Positions 33,201-40,514 of a stretch of 64,000 nucleotides of DNA are shown here, one piece after another; positions within the stretch are counted from its first letter, which is position 1, and each line of letters opens with the position of its first letter. A model generated the notes under the pieces. That model was given only the letters and a program-made list of their open reading frames with translations. It had not been told where the DNA came from and did no database searches. Position numbers and translations under genes: made by a program. The stretch is from Limnomonas spitsbergensis. Lineage: Eukaryota > Chlorophyta > Chlorophyceae > Chlamydomonadales. Location: positions 620,001-684,000 of the forward strand of contig JAYJMM010000026.1 in NCBI GenBank assembly GCA_037349105.1, in the 5' to 3' direction.

Positions 33201-34962
33201 CCAGCTTCGCCGCCGAAGTGCAGAATCCACTCATGAAAGAAAATGAGAAACCTGGGCAGGTAGAAGGCATGCAATGTTGTAATGCTGTAATGGTGGCAAC
33301 AGGGCACCACGGTGGACTCCGTGGGTGGCATCCTGGCACCAGGGTGGAATCCTAGGGTGACGCATGTATCTAGGGATCGGCATATCATGTTATATGAGGA
33401 ATAATAGAACCCCAGATATAATCCACTCTTGGTTGTGGGGTGCACACGTGGTCTGGCGCGTACTAAAATGAACACCGGTGGACCCATCCCATGTTTCAGT
33501 CAGCATGGGATAGCTCAACCACAATCCACGCTCCATGAGCATACACATTTATTTGATCCAATGCAGTCGCTGCGACAACAGCTCCAGGCCTGACTTACCT
33601 GCCTTCTCGATCAGCCGTGCACTCAGGGCGTCGTGACAGCAGGGACCCTGCAAATCATCCATTGTCAGCAGGTCAGCAGGATCAGCAGGATTAACAAATC
33701 ATTGATTGTAGGTCAGCAAAGTCAGCAGGTCAGCAGGATCAGCAGGATTACAAAATCATTGATTGTAGGTCAGCAAAGTCAGCAGGTCAGCAGGATCAGC
33801 AGAATCATCCATTATCCGCAGATCAGCAGGTTCAGTAGGATCAGCAGGATTCACAAATCATTGATTGTAGATCAGCAGGATCAGCAGGATCATCCATTAT
33901 ACACAGATCAGCAGGTTCAGCAGGATTCACAAATCATTGATTGTAGATCAGCAGGATCAGCAGGATCAGCAGACCAGTGGGATGGGAACTTGGGCAGCAT
34001 CAAAAGCATGCACATGGTGATCACGAGCATGAGAAGGGACGGGGGGGTCCGCCGTCAGCGCTGCTGTGGGGAGCTAGCATGGTGCCTGGCACATGGCGCT
34101 GCATATTCAAACGCACTGAATACGTCATTATGATACAACGCTCCCATCCGGGTACTGATTGAGGAGGCCCTGCCGCTCGGGCCACGAACTGCAGGCCGAA
34201 CAAGGCTTCGTCCCAACGGACCTAGTCGTGGCCGTGTGGCGACGTCGGCGCCCGAGCAAAAATAACTTCTAGTACATGGCGCATGGTGCATGGCGTATGG
34301 TGCAAATTGCATGGTGCATGGCTCTGCTCAACCGGAATGCCATGAACGAGGGATTCCCTGTTGCTAATATTTGTTTCGCAATATTCGACTACTGAAATGC
34401 AATTTCAGTGCTGCCCAAAGTACTGTAGTAACTTCTGATTCCATGCATCTGTTTAGAAGGGGTAGTGGGGAATCCCATTATCTCCGTATGCTTCTGGTGT
34501 GCATGACAGAGGGCAGCTGGCCAGCTGCTTCCCCATTCGAACAGCAGCTCTGTCCCTTCAAATTTGTAACAGGACTGTTTAATTATGGATTCTGAAGCAA
34601 TGGCCTATGGGGAAAGCATAAGGCCAGGAAAGGCCCAGCCCTGTGTGCATAGCAGAGGGTTGATGCTTTTCCCCAGCTGAGCTGCAGGGTCGGGCTGTCC
34701 CTTACCCCTGCAGCTTAGTATTGTCTCTCCCCTGCCTTGCCTTCAGGATGGTCGGTTCCTTGAGCAGGCGACGTAGCGTATCGGTCCGGCTTGCGGCTCG
34801 GACAACCGACATGCGCGACGATCTAGAGCCGGCGTTGTGGCCCGTAAGCACAGCGCGAGGGCACTGCCTCAGCAGGTGGGTGAAGCTCATTGAGGCAGCA
34901 GTGGACGTCGCGCCACTGCTACTGCCAACAGCCTGCATGCGATGTGGTGACTGCATGTGCAA
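24171..34962 (-). CDS. Isocitrate lyase/PEP mutase superfamily protein (carboxyvinyl-carboxyphosphonate phosphorylmutase / 2,3-dimethylmalate lyase-like), 14-exon model
   Basis: A spliced gene read by eye. Exons in transcript order: 34962-34741, 33647-33599, 33251-33154, 32909-32852, 32416-32354, 31740-31629, 31269-31233, 29931-29785, 29496-29422, 28662-28522, 26712-26451, 24938-24828, 24423-24387, 24270-24171. All phases chain, giving 1512 nt, 503 codons plus TAG. Residues ~1-60 resemble a plastid transit peptide (Ser/Ala/Arg-rich, few acids). Residues ~75-345 are the family barrel: SFMSGF (exon 3), metal-binding GDGDTGYGN (138-146), EDQ (168-170), catalytic KSCGH (174-178), ARTD (211-214), and MLEGG, LEHMGSF and EYYKEEAKYA near its end. 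Known members of this plant/algal family cleave C-C or C-P bonds of small 2-hydroxy or phosphono acids; the exact substrate cannot be told here. Plant homologues end near the YYKEEAKYA motif at about 340 residues. Here an Ala/Ser/Glu-rich extension and exons 12-14 follow. Family and exons 1-11 are secure; exons 12-14 are less so. Confidence 0.9.
24387..24423 (-). CDS. Exon 13 (proposed 37-bp micro-exon)
   Basis: Acceptor GGCCTGCAG and strong donor CAAG|GTAAGT flank 37 bp that are in phase between exons 12 and 14 (VHSGGCPAAPS). Confidence 0.5.
24523..24584. repeat. Near-perfect 62-bp palindrome in intron 12
   Basis: Two 30-bp arms (28 of 30 paired) around a 2-bp centre; core GGCGTAAGCCACTAGGT. 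It could be a tiny foldback element, or a hairpin in the intron RNA. Confidence 0.85.
24828..24938 (-). CDS. Exon 12 (C-terminal extension)
   Basis: 37 codons with phase 1 at both ends, matching exon 11 and the proposed exon 13: SSTAVMVSQSEKERTGG to FRVKITDVATG. Acceptor AAAGCAG, donor ACAG|GTGAGC. The domain is not recognised. Confidence 0.65.
25080..25101. repeat. GGCAT microsatellite in intron 11
   Basis: Four GGCAT units in a row. Confidence 0.8.
25836..25975. repeat. 28-bp tandem repeat, five copies, intron 11
   Basis: Unit GTGTAGGGA(C/T)C... AAGTGGCCACAACTG, five copies with few differences. It lies between exons 12 and 11. Confidence 0.92.
26451..26712 (-). CDS. Exon 11: end of catalytic domain plus acidic extension
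   Basis: EYYKEEAKYAVPL ends the conserved domain. About 75 Ala/Ser/Glu/Pro-rich residues without a recognised fold follow. Donor ACAG|GTGAGAG. If not spliced, the protein would instead end after about 40 more residues at 26,329. Confidence 0.85.
27029..27808. repeat. 39-bp minisatellite, 20 copies, intron 10
   Basis: Unit: a C-run of about 8-10, then TAAAACACCGGCTG or TCAAACGCCAGCTG, then CCAGGGCCCGATCTA. The two unit types are interspersed. As 39 is a multiple of three, both strands look open; the Pro-rich (+) and Gly/Arg-rich (-) ORFs are artefacts within an intron. Confidence 0.93.
28423..28497 (-). mobile_element. LINE reverse-transcriptase C-terminal fragment in intron 10
   Basis: Minus-strand TACTGCCAACGGTGCTGGGC then CATGGCCAACAT and GAGGATGCGCTGCATGTGTG match the zinc-knuckle region of the LINE remnant at 36.2 kb (CQRCWA, DALHVC). 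An in-frame TAG replaces GAG. It lies about 25 bp past the exon 10 donor. Confidence 0.7.
28522..28662 (-). CDS. Exon 10
   Basis: Runs from LVAYPLSLLGVSIRAM to SFKEIQAAVGFP. Acceptor TGCCGCAG, donor CCG|GTGCGT. Unspliced, the frame would run into a LINE fragment and stop at 28,450. Confidence 0.93.
29422..29496 (-). CDS. Exon 9
   Basis: MANMLEGGGKTPILTPDQLQ then DIGFK. Acceptor GCCCCAG, donor AAG|GTAAAC. Typical of the segment before the family's final barrel helices. Confidence 0.93.
29580..29740 (-). repeat. Decayed copies of the exon 9 acceptor edge in intron 8
   Basis: CACGTTGGCAACCTGAGGGC, then GTTTTTTCAGGAG (29,615-29,647), mirrors CATGTTGGCCATCTGGGGCA, then ATTTTTCAGGAG at the real exon 9 edge. 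A weaker third copy is near 29,700-29,740. Confidence 0.65.
29785..29931 (-). CDS. Exon 8
   Basis: Starts DSRQAVSMEEAMWRV and includes GADIIFVDALESEAEM. Acceptor TTGCAG, donor AAG|GTGAGC. Decayed copies lie upstream in intron 7. Confidence 0.93.
30070..30412 (-). pseudogene. Decayed duplicate copies of exon 8 in intron 7
   Basis: Three copies begin like exon 8 after a CAG-like edge. That at 30,412-30,317 (minus) is fullest: ESLQAGSM, then after a 1-nt deletion LLRVDMFAQVGAD, aligning with DSRQAVSM...WRVAAFAEAGAD. That at 30,152-30,070 is more decayed, and the one near 30,285 is about 25 bp. All are broken, so they are not usable alternative exons. Confidence 0.72.
30945..31012. repeat. Short tandem repeat CGTACGTGCAGCATYYATGC, intron 7
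   Basis: Three copies of about 24 bp built on CGTACGTGCA(G/A)CAT, with one partial. Confidence 0.8.
31233..31269 (-). CDS. Exon 7: 37-bp micro-exon
   Basis: RDEGADILIVART (the R codon is split across the intron). Acceptor CACCCAG, donor ACG|GTGAGA. The next exon continues with DSRQA, rebuilding the family's ARTDSR motif. Confidence 0.9.
31629..31740 (-). CDS. Exon 6: EDQ and catalytic KSCGH
   Basis: ILIEDQVSPKSCGH carries the signature loop with the catalytic Cys, followed by GKRVV and IKAAVDA. Acceptor TTTCCCCCAG, donor CAAG|GTGCAT. Confidence 0.94.
31975..32340 (-). repeat. Degenerate repeats of the exon 5 3' edge in intron 5
   Basis: On the plus strand, many variants of CCA(R)CCCTGCTTGYGCGTAGG and AAGGATTAAGGGT follow each other. 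Each resembles the exon 5 end plus donor, read on plus as ACCTGCAAATCCTGCTTGCG then CATATCC. Confidence 0.6.
32354..32416 (-). CDS. Exon 5
   Basis: YGNAMNVKRTVQGYAQAGFA, completing GDGDTGYGN and leading to G-ILIEDQ. Donor GCAG|GTAAGT. Degenerate copies of its 3' edge fill the following intron. Confidence 0.93.
32642..32718. repeat. Hairpin with 29-bp arms in intron 4
   Basis: Left arm 32,642-32,670 and right arm 32,690-32,718 (CGCTTTAGAGAAT...) pair at 28 of 29 positions. The 19-nt loop can itself form a small stem (GTGCC/GGCAC). It could be a foldback transposon or an intronic small-RNA precursor. Confidence 0.85.
32852..32909 (-). CDS. Exon 4: GDGDTG metal-binding motif
   Basis: GRYIMEATKHMPVIGDGDT plus one base. 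The two Asp residues of GDGDTG are the family's Mg2+-binding site. Acceptor CTCCCCAG, donor ACAG|GTGCTT. Confidence 0.93.
33154..33251 (-). CDS. Exon 3: SFMSGF strand
   Basis: Begins FSFSFMSGF and ends TYAEMVDQ. Acceptor CTGCCCAG|G, donor CAG|GTGGGT. Typical second segment of the barrel. Confidence 0.93.
33599..33647 (-). CDS. Exon 2
   Basis: GPCCHDALSARLIEKA plus one base of the next Gly codon. Acceptor TTTGCAG|G, donor CAG|GTAAGT. Matches the family's GxxDALSAxL(V/I)E motif. Confidence 0.92.
33652..33980. repeat. GTCAGCAGGATCAGCAG tandem repeats next to exon 2, intron 1
   Basis: Irregular units mixing CAAATCATTGATTGTAG and (GATCAGCAG)n. The elements CAAATCAT and CAGCAGG also occur at the real exon 2 acceptor edge, so the array may have grown from that edge. 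Confidence 0.8.
34741..34962 (-). CDS. Exon 1: start and transit peptide
   Basis: Codes for 74 residues from the first in-frame ATG, Ser/Ala/Arg-rich, ending TDTLRRLLKEPTILK, which joins in phase 0 to exon 2 (GPCCHDALSARL). The donor is AAG|GCAAGG, a GC donor. The nearby GT option at 34,704 breaks the phase. Confidence 0.82.
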
Positions 34963-35560
34963 GCAAGAGTAATATCGGTAGGAGACTCGACTGGTCGATC
35001 TGATTTAGTTCGCACTTCAGAAGTACGTGTGTACACTACCGACCGCGACCGAGACCGGGGGCCGGGGACCTCGGGAGTCGGGAGGCTCCCAGCCTCGGGT
35101 CAGGGAAGGCACTTCCACACTTCGGAAGTGCCAATCAGATCAGCCCAGATGGAGTCGAAGCCGTCGAAATCAGGGTTCAGAACACTGTTCGGTACACTGT
35201 TCGGCAGTGGCAAGGCCACGTTCGCGTTCGAAAGTGCCTGTCTAGACAGATCTCATTGTCAAAGTCTGTTTCGAATCACGATTCGGCGTTTTCCTTTCCT
35301 CTCTCTTTCTTCGTTCCTCGGCACGACCGTGCAGGCGATGCACCGCCGCACCGGCCTCTCTAGCTACTTCTTTCCCCTGCTTCTATCATTAGTCGCCTTC
35401 AGGAATAATGTCCAGCGACTCGGACGAAGAAGCTGGTACAGAAAATGCTCGTTGGTTACAAGCACAGCCCAGGAACACACTGTCAATTCCGGTCAATCAG
35501 GCCATGCCCCTTGGTCGTGGTGGGAAGCCCACCACTTGCCTCAAGCCGCATTGATATATC
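34963..35560. promoter_or_regulatory. Region upstream of the mutase/lyase gene; one strong hairpin
   Basis: No conserved ORF content although the plus strand is open for about 200 codons. Contains hairpin GGCACTTCC/GGAAGTGCC at 35,108-35,132 and several related GCACTTC...GAAGTGC fragments. Likely holds the promoter for the minus-strand gene; no TATA box was identified. Confidence 0.35.
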
Positions 35561-36330
35561 CATGTTAATTACGTAACACCTCTGGGCCCTGCTTGAATTA
35601 AGCTCGGCCACGTCGGCATGCAAATAGTAAGCGAATAAACTGAAGGGAGAGGGCACAACGAAAGTAACGTCCACGCCCTTAGGCCCCCAGCCTCCGATCC
35701 CCCCGTCGAATTTCGCCTCCCCTCCGGCCGTGCCCACCTTTTCTTCCCTTTATTCACCTTCCAAACACCAAAGACAGCAACAAATAGGTCAGGCAAATCG
35801 TATCTCAAGCCCTTGAAAAGACTACCATGAAAACAAAAATCAACTACGAGTTCCACAAAAGCCAGGGCCTCCCCAAAGCCCCCCCCAGAAAACGGAAAGG
35901 CAGACCGAAGGATTCAAGGATCCCCACCCGTGAAAGCAAGAAAGCGACAAAAAGGGGAAGAGCCAGTCCCCAAGGACACAAAACAGATATACAAAAACTA
36001 GTCCGCAACAAAGCGAACGACATCCTCAACAAAAGCCAGAGCCTCCCACCCATGCCTGCCCTAGCACAATTGCTGGAAGTCCGTGGCCCCCTCTGGGGGT
36101 CCTGCCCTACCTCTTGCCCTCAGCCTCTCCTTCACGCTAGGGCAATGAAAACACACATGCAACGCATCCTCCACATGTTGGCCATGGTTCTCAGCCCAGC
36201 ACCGTTGGCAGTAGCTGACCGCTACGCCGTCCTCTATTCCCAGCTATGTTGACCCCTCGGAGTCGCAGCCTGAAGTTAGTGCACACACGGGTGCACGCCC
36301 TTTTGCTAGTGCGGCTCCTTGTCATGTCAT
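35561..36330 (-). mobile_element. 3' end of a non-LTR retrotransposon (LINE), degraded
   Basis: On the minus strand, NFRLRLRG, then in a shifted frame a Cys/His region (SYCQRCWAENHGQHVEDALH then VCFHCPS), typical of the C-terminus of LINE reverse transcriptases. After FQQLC the frame meets TAG, continues HGWEALAFVEDVVRFVAD, meets a second TAG, and continues to GTGSSPFCRFLAF. It ends in the tail core GTGGCCGAGC...GGGCCCAGAGGTG near 35,575-35,615. It is truncated at its 5' end, frameshifted and non-functional. The plus-strand ORF over it (35,827-36,252) is a shadow. Confidence 0.75.
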
Positions 36331-36749
36331 TCATGTGTGATGCAACACACAATTTTTGTTTCAAATGGAGAAGAAAAGATATTTGACTCAGTCACCTACC
36401 TACCTACCCATTTTACCCCCTCGTTATCCCTTACGTTTCGTTTCACTGAACACGGGAATTTCCAACGGACATTCGAACACGTTTTCGAAGTCCACACTGT
36501 TATAACATTTGTAACGGTGAACACGTCACAAAATTCATACTGAGGGGGGGGCAAATAAAGCTGGGGACCCCATCTCCCCCCCCAAATCGGGCACCCAAGC
36601 CTACCACCCACCCACCTACAGCCTCCGGAACCCATTGAAACACAAATATCTCAGTCAAAATTCAAAATAACAGGGCATGTAAGGGGTGTTTATTATCAGG
36701 TCGTCAAGGCGCTTGTACTGGTATATTTGTACTGGTATAATCCGTTAGG
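36331..36749. other. No gene seen
   Basis: Contains (CTAC)n-like runs near 36,400 and sequence (CACTGAACACGGGAATTT) similar to that at 39.41 kb, so probably repeat-derived. Confidence 0.4.
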
Positions 36750-36900
36750 TCGATAACGTTGCACCTCTGGGCCCGCTCAAAGCTCGGCCGCGTGGGCGCC
36801 CAACTGTTCAGAAGGGAGAAAAGAAGAAACTAAAAGGAAGAGGGGGGGAAAGGAACAAAAGGAGAGGCCGGGAAGGCAAGAAGACCGAGTCCGACACCTG
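36750..36900 (-). mobile_element. LINE-like 3' tail, minus strand
   Basis: Plus-strand AACGTTGCACCTCTGGGCCC, then AAAGCTCGGCCGCGTGGGCG and CCCAACTG: the reverse complement of the tail family. It is followed by AGAAGGGAGAAAAGAAGAAA as in the other tails. Confidence 0.6.
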
Positions 36901-36959
36901 AGCTCCACTAGAGACTAGCCCTCAACAAAGCCTATAAAAAAATCCACACAAGCAAGCGT

Positions 36960-37060
36960 ATCCCACCCCTGCTTGGCCGCGAGGGCGCCCCACTGATCAG
37001 AAGGGAGAAGAGAAGAAACTAAAAAGGGGGCAAACAACAACAACAACAAAAATAGACCAA
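36960..37060 (-). mobile_element. Truncated LINE-like tail and CAA microsatellite
   Basis: GGCCGCGAGGGCGCCC then ACTGATCAGAAGGGAGAAGA repeats the sequence flanking the tail at 36.8 kb but lacks the GGGCCCAGAGG end. A short (CAA)n follows at about 37,031-37,050. Confidence 0.5.
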
Positions 37061-38866
37061 AAGAGAAGGCCGAAAACGACCACAAGTAATCTGTTTAGTC
37101 ATGATCCACCAGACCAACACAACCATGTGCTGCGTGTCATACAGCTCTTTCTAAGGCTGGCTCAGCTGGTTTTGGGGTGTCTCTTAAAGAGCCAAACGCT
37201 CAGTATGGGGGGCCAGGGGGTCATGCGGTAATTCAAGCAACATTTTAGGATGTAAATGGACTCATGTTGGCAAGATGAACACAAAGGTGCCGCTGCCAGC
37301 CTCAACAGACCTCCAGAAAAAAGATACGAAGTTTTCCAAATCTTTGATTTTTTGGGAGACAGCCCACCCACCCATGCACCCACCCCAACTTTGCCCCCCC
37401 ATAAGGGCCACGTTCGTTCTGAAGTTGAAGACCGAAAGTTCATACTGCACAGTGCGTGATATGCACTCTCATTGCGCTGCTTTAAGTGCAAACTCATTTA
37501 ACAGGCTATCCGTGATGGCAGGGCAGTATGCGTTGATCCGCATCGCTGCAGCCAGCGGCTGACTGGTTTTCGAACTTACAGAGTGACAGTTGACACTGCA
37601 GAACATGTGAAACACAATTTTAGGGACTATCGTGTAGCTTTGCTTCAGACGAAAACTCTTTTGTATGTTGGCAGTGTTGGCAGAATGGCTTGCCTGCTGC
37701 AGTTTCCCGTGAATGAAGTGCGACGACCTTTCGACACAGCGTCCAGACCCATGCACCAACTCTGCCATCCAGACACACCACAACTGCAGCAGCTTGAAAA
37801 GAAACAGATATGCACACTCACAGGTCAACAGATCGGCACCTTTGTCTGTTCTGATTGAGGCTTGGGAGTTGCGACCTGTTGCTCAGGACTGGTCAGCTAC
37901 ATACTGTGTTCGGCGTGCAATCAGACTGTTGCTGTGTGCACAGTATCACTTCTGGCACCCAGCTTGCACAAACAGCAAATGAAGTTGCTGCGATAACAAT
38001 TTTGACAAAGTGTCAGGTGCCATGCACAGTTGGTGGGCACACCAGGAATCCTGGCAAAGGGACTAAAGCAGGCTCGGTGCCGCAGCATGCAATATTGCAA
38101 TGCACCTTAAACATGCAGCAATCGCACTAGAAGCGTTCCATAACGCATCATGCACCTTCTTATTGACAGACTCTCAAGATCATGTGACGGACCACGTGAA
38201 CATGACCTACTGCTACGCAACCGGTCCCCGCAAAGGAAAGCATCCCACTTCATTTTGTGCTCATACCGGTTGACATGCACATGCCATGCAATAAATGTGA
38301 TGCCTCGCTGGACTCAACAACAAGTGCTTGGCAGACATGGCGACACAGCGGACATTCACAGCCGATCAGAAGCAACTAGGCACACACGCACAAGCAGTAG
38401 TACCCTACATGCACAACACCTACAGTTTGTCCCACCACACAAGCAACACACTCATCACCAGCAACACCCAATGACCCAACATCCGACCAACAAAGCAGCA
38501 TCATCACCCAGCATGTTCAGAATGCAAACAGAGGAAGGGACAAACTCTGCAGCTGCTGCCAGAAGTCCGGAACACACAGCCTAATACACCTTCAACAGTT
38601 TATTTCCAGGGCACACGTCACTCGGGGGCTGCCCCAAAGGCACAGCTTTTACATATATTGAATTTTTGGGGAGACCACCCACCCACCCACCCCAACTTTG
38701 CCCCCTCATATCCCCCACCCCCCTGGGTCAAAACACATTTTTAGAACAGCTATGGCACGATCTCGTCAAGATCAGCAGGGGGCGGGGCCAATTTTTTTGT
38801 TTTTGCCCCCCCTTCGCGTCATACTCATGTTTAAAAATTAACTCGGTCACTCACCCACATACCTAC
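37061..38866. other. No convincing gene; dispersed C-rich repeat
   Basis: TTTTTGGGAGAC, then CCCACCCACC and CCCCAACTTTGCCCCC occurs at about 37,350-37,405 and again at about 38,662-38,705. Short ORFs on both strands show no known domain. Confidence 0.45.
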
Positions 38867-38867
38867 C

Positions 38868-39384
38868 TACCTACCGTAGAACCGAATAGGGTTCGCGCAC
38901 CCCTGATTTCAAATTTTTAGCAAATCGTCCGCGCAGCAAAAAAAGGGATGCGTCCGCGCAGCGCTTTTACCGCGCAGCAGCCATTTTGAGCAAATAGTTG
39001 TATTTACTGAGTGCGCAGCCCTTAAGATCGTATTAATAAATGTCGACGCAGCTACAAACAAACCGACTTCGCGCAGGGCTAATAGCCACTACGTACTGTC
39101 AACACAATCGAAAAGATTGCTGGGGACCAAACGAACAGTACGTAGTGCCGAACTCTCGACCTTCGCCTTGTCTTAAGGAGTCAGGGCCGAGTTGTGGCAG
39201 AAATGTGATATTTCGTATCGGAAATTAGTCCGCTCGCCCCCTCAAATGTTTTTTTGCTCTGTAACTGACAAGTTCGCGCAGCATGAATTCTTGAATTATT
39301 TTTACCGCGCATGCTGTTCGCGCACCCCCTAAATCATTCATAAATAGTGGAGTGAAACCGGTTCTACCGTTCTACGGTACCTAC
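38868..39384. mobile_element. MITE-like element with TIRs and probable target duplication
   Basis: The ends are CCGTAGAAC... (38,874) and ...GTTCTACGG (39,377), inverted repeats of each other. Both ends are flanked by TACCTAC (38,868-38,874 and 39,378-39,384). It is about 0.5 kb, AT-rich with many GCGCAGC motifs, and encodes nothing. The flank is a CTAC microsatellite, so the duplication could be coincidental. Confidence 0.65.
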
Positions 39385-39944
39385 CTCTTGTACCCCCCTT
39401 ACGTTACCTTACACTTCACACGGGAATTTACCACGATTTTGGTCCGAAAGCTGTACTTTTGTTTGAAAGAATGACATCACAAAAGCCTTTCGACATGCAA
39501 GAATGGTGACCTTTCACACCCGCGGAATGTTCAAATTTCCAAGCACACGATTTCACAAAATTTACATGCTTTCTGCGGACGGGAGCGTCCACGTTTCGTT
39601 TGTCACTGAACGGATGAGCCAGAATTTTTCAAACGAGGCTAGCGCCCGGAACAAAGCAGCAGCTTTTCAAGTCGACGAATCGGCATGTTTGGGCGACGCG
39701 ATTCAAATTTCCTGTGTCAGGTACTCAGGTCGCACCACCGCCGAATTTGGCATGGAAAGTCTGGCCACACTTTCAGTCCATGCCAAAGACCCATGGGTCT
39801 GGTGTTGGGGACATACAGCCGGCATTGAAATCACGCATGTCCCTGCCCGAGTCTGCCCATTTTGTCTCTCAGTTGACTGAGACGGTGGTAGAGTGCGCAA
39901 TATATAACGAATTCGTCCTAGATAGCTCGACGGTACTTTGGCCA

Positions 39945-40060
39945 ACCGTCCGCGAGATTCGGCCTTGGCCGAATCCACCTCTTCCCGCTTTCGGCTCTCG
40001 CCGAACGTCCCTGTCGTGGCGTTCGGCGCTTTTCGCTTTATTTTGACATATTTCGGCCGC
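39945..40060. other. Cluster of TTCGGC hairpins (repeated in each unit)
   Basis: ATTCGGCC-TT-GGCCGAAT is a perfect 8-bp stem, followed by TTCGGC-TCTC-GCCGAA. They lie just beside the TATA-like site. Every unit has the block; units 5-7 carry an extra T (CGGCCTTTGGCCG). Confidence 0.65.
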
Positions 40061-40514
40061 TGAACTGACGGCGCCTACTTCCCTTCTAGCTGAGCCGACT
40101 GAGATTTCCTTGAATACCCTGTCTCATGCTTTTGTGTTAATCGGGTTTAAATTCCTTTCTCTGTTTGTGATACTTACCTTATTTCCTCGCCTTTTCTTCC
40201 ATTCTACAACATAACTTGTGTCACCACTTCCGGTTCCTTCACCTCACTTTTTTGCTTTTCAAGCGAATTAAGGCACATGCGTTAGAGCCCTTGCATTGCA
40301 TTGCACAAATGCCAGTGCATGTGGTTACTATGCAACACAGTAACCGCTACTATGAAATTAAAAGAAATTGAACTTGCAGATTCATTTTCATCCTTCCATA
40401 ATCAAACATAACTTATTTACCTAAGTCAGGCATTATTGATGTTCATAAGTATAACGTAAACATGTGCAAGGCATAAAGCGATGCACATTGTTGCAAGCTG
40501 CTAGAGTAAGAGAC

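Noticed and set aside
34957..35568. 203-codon plus-strand ORF upstream of the mutase/lyase gene
   Set aside because: No domain, odd composition, and it overlaps hairpins and the likely promoter region.
35827..36252. Basic 141-codon plus-strand ORF
   Set aside because: It lies antisense to the LINE reverse-transcriptase remnant, whose Cys/His motif is clear on the minus strand.
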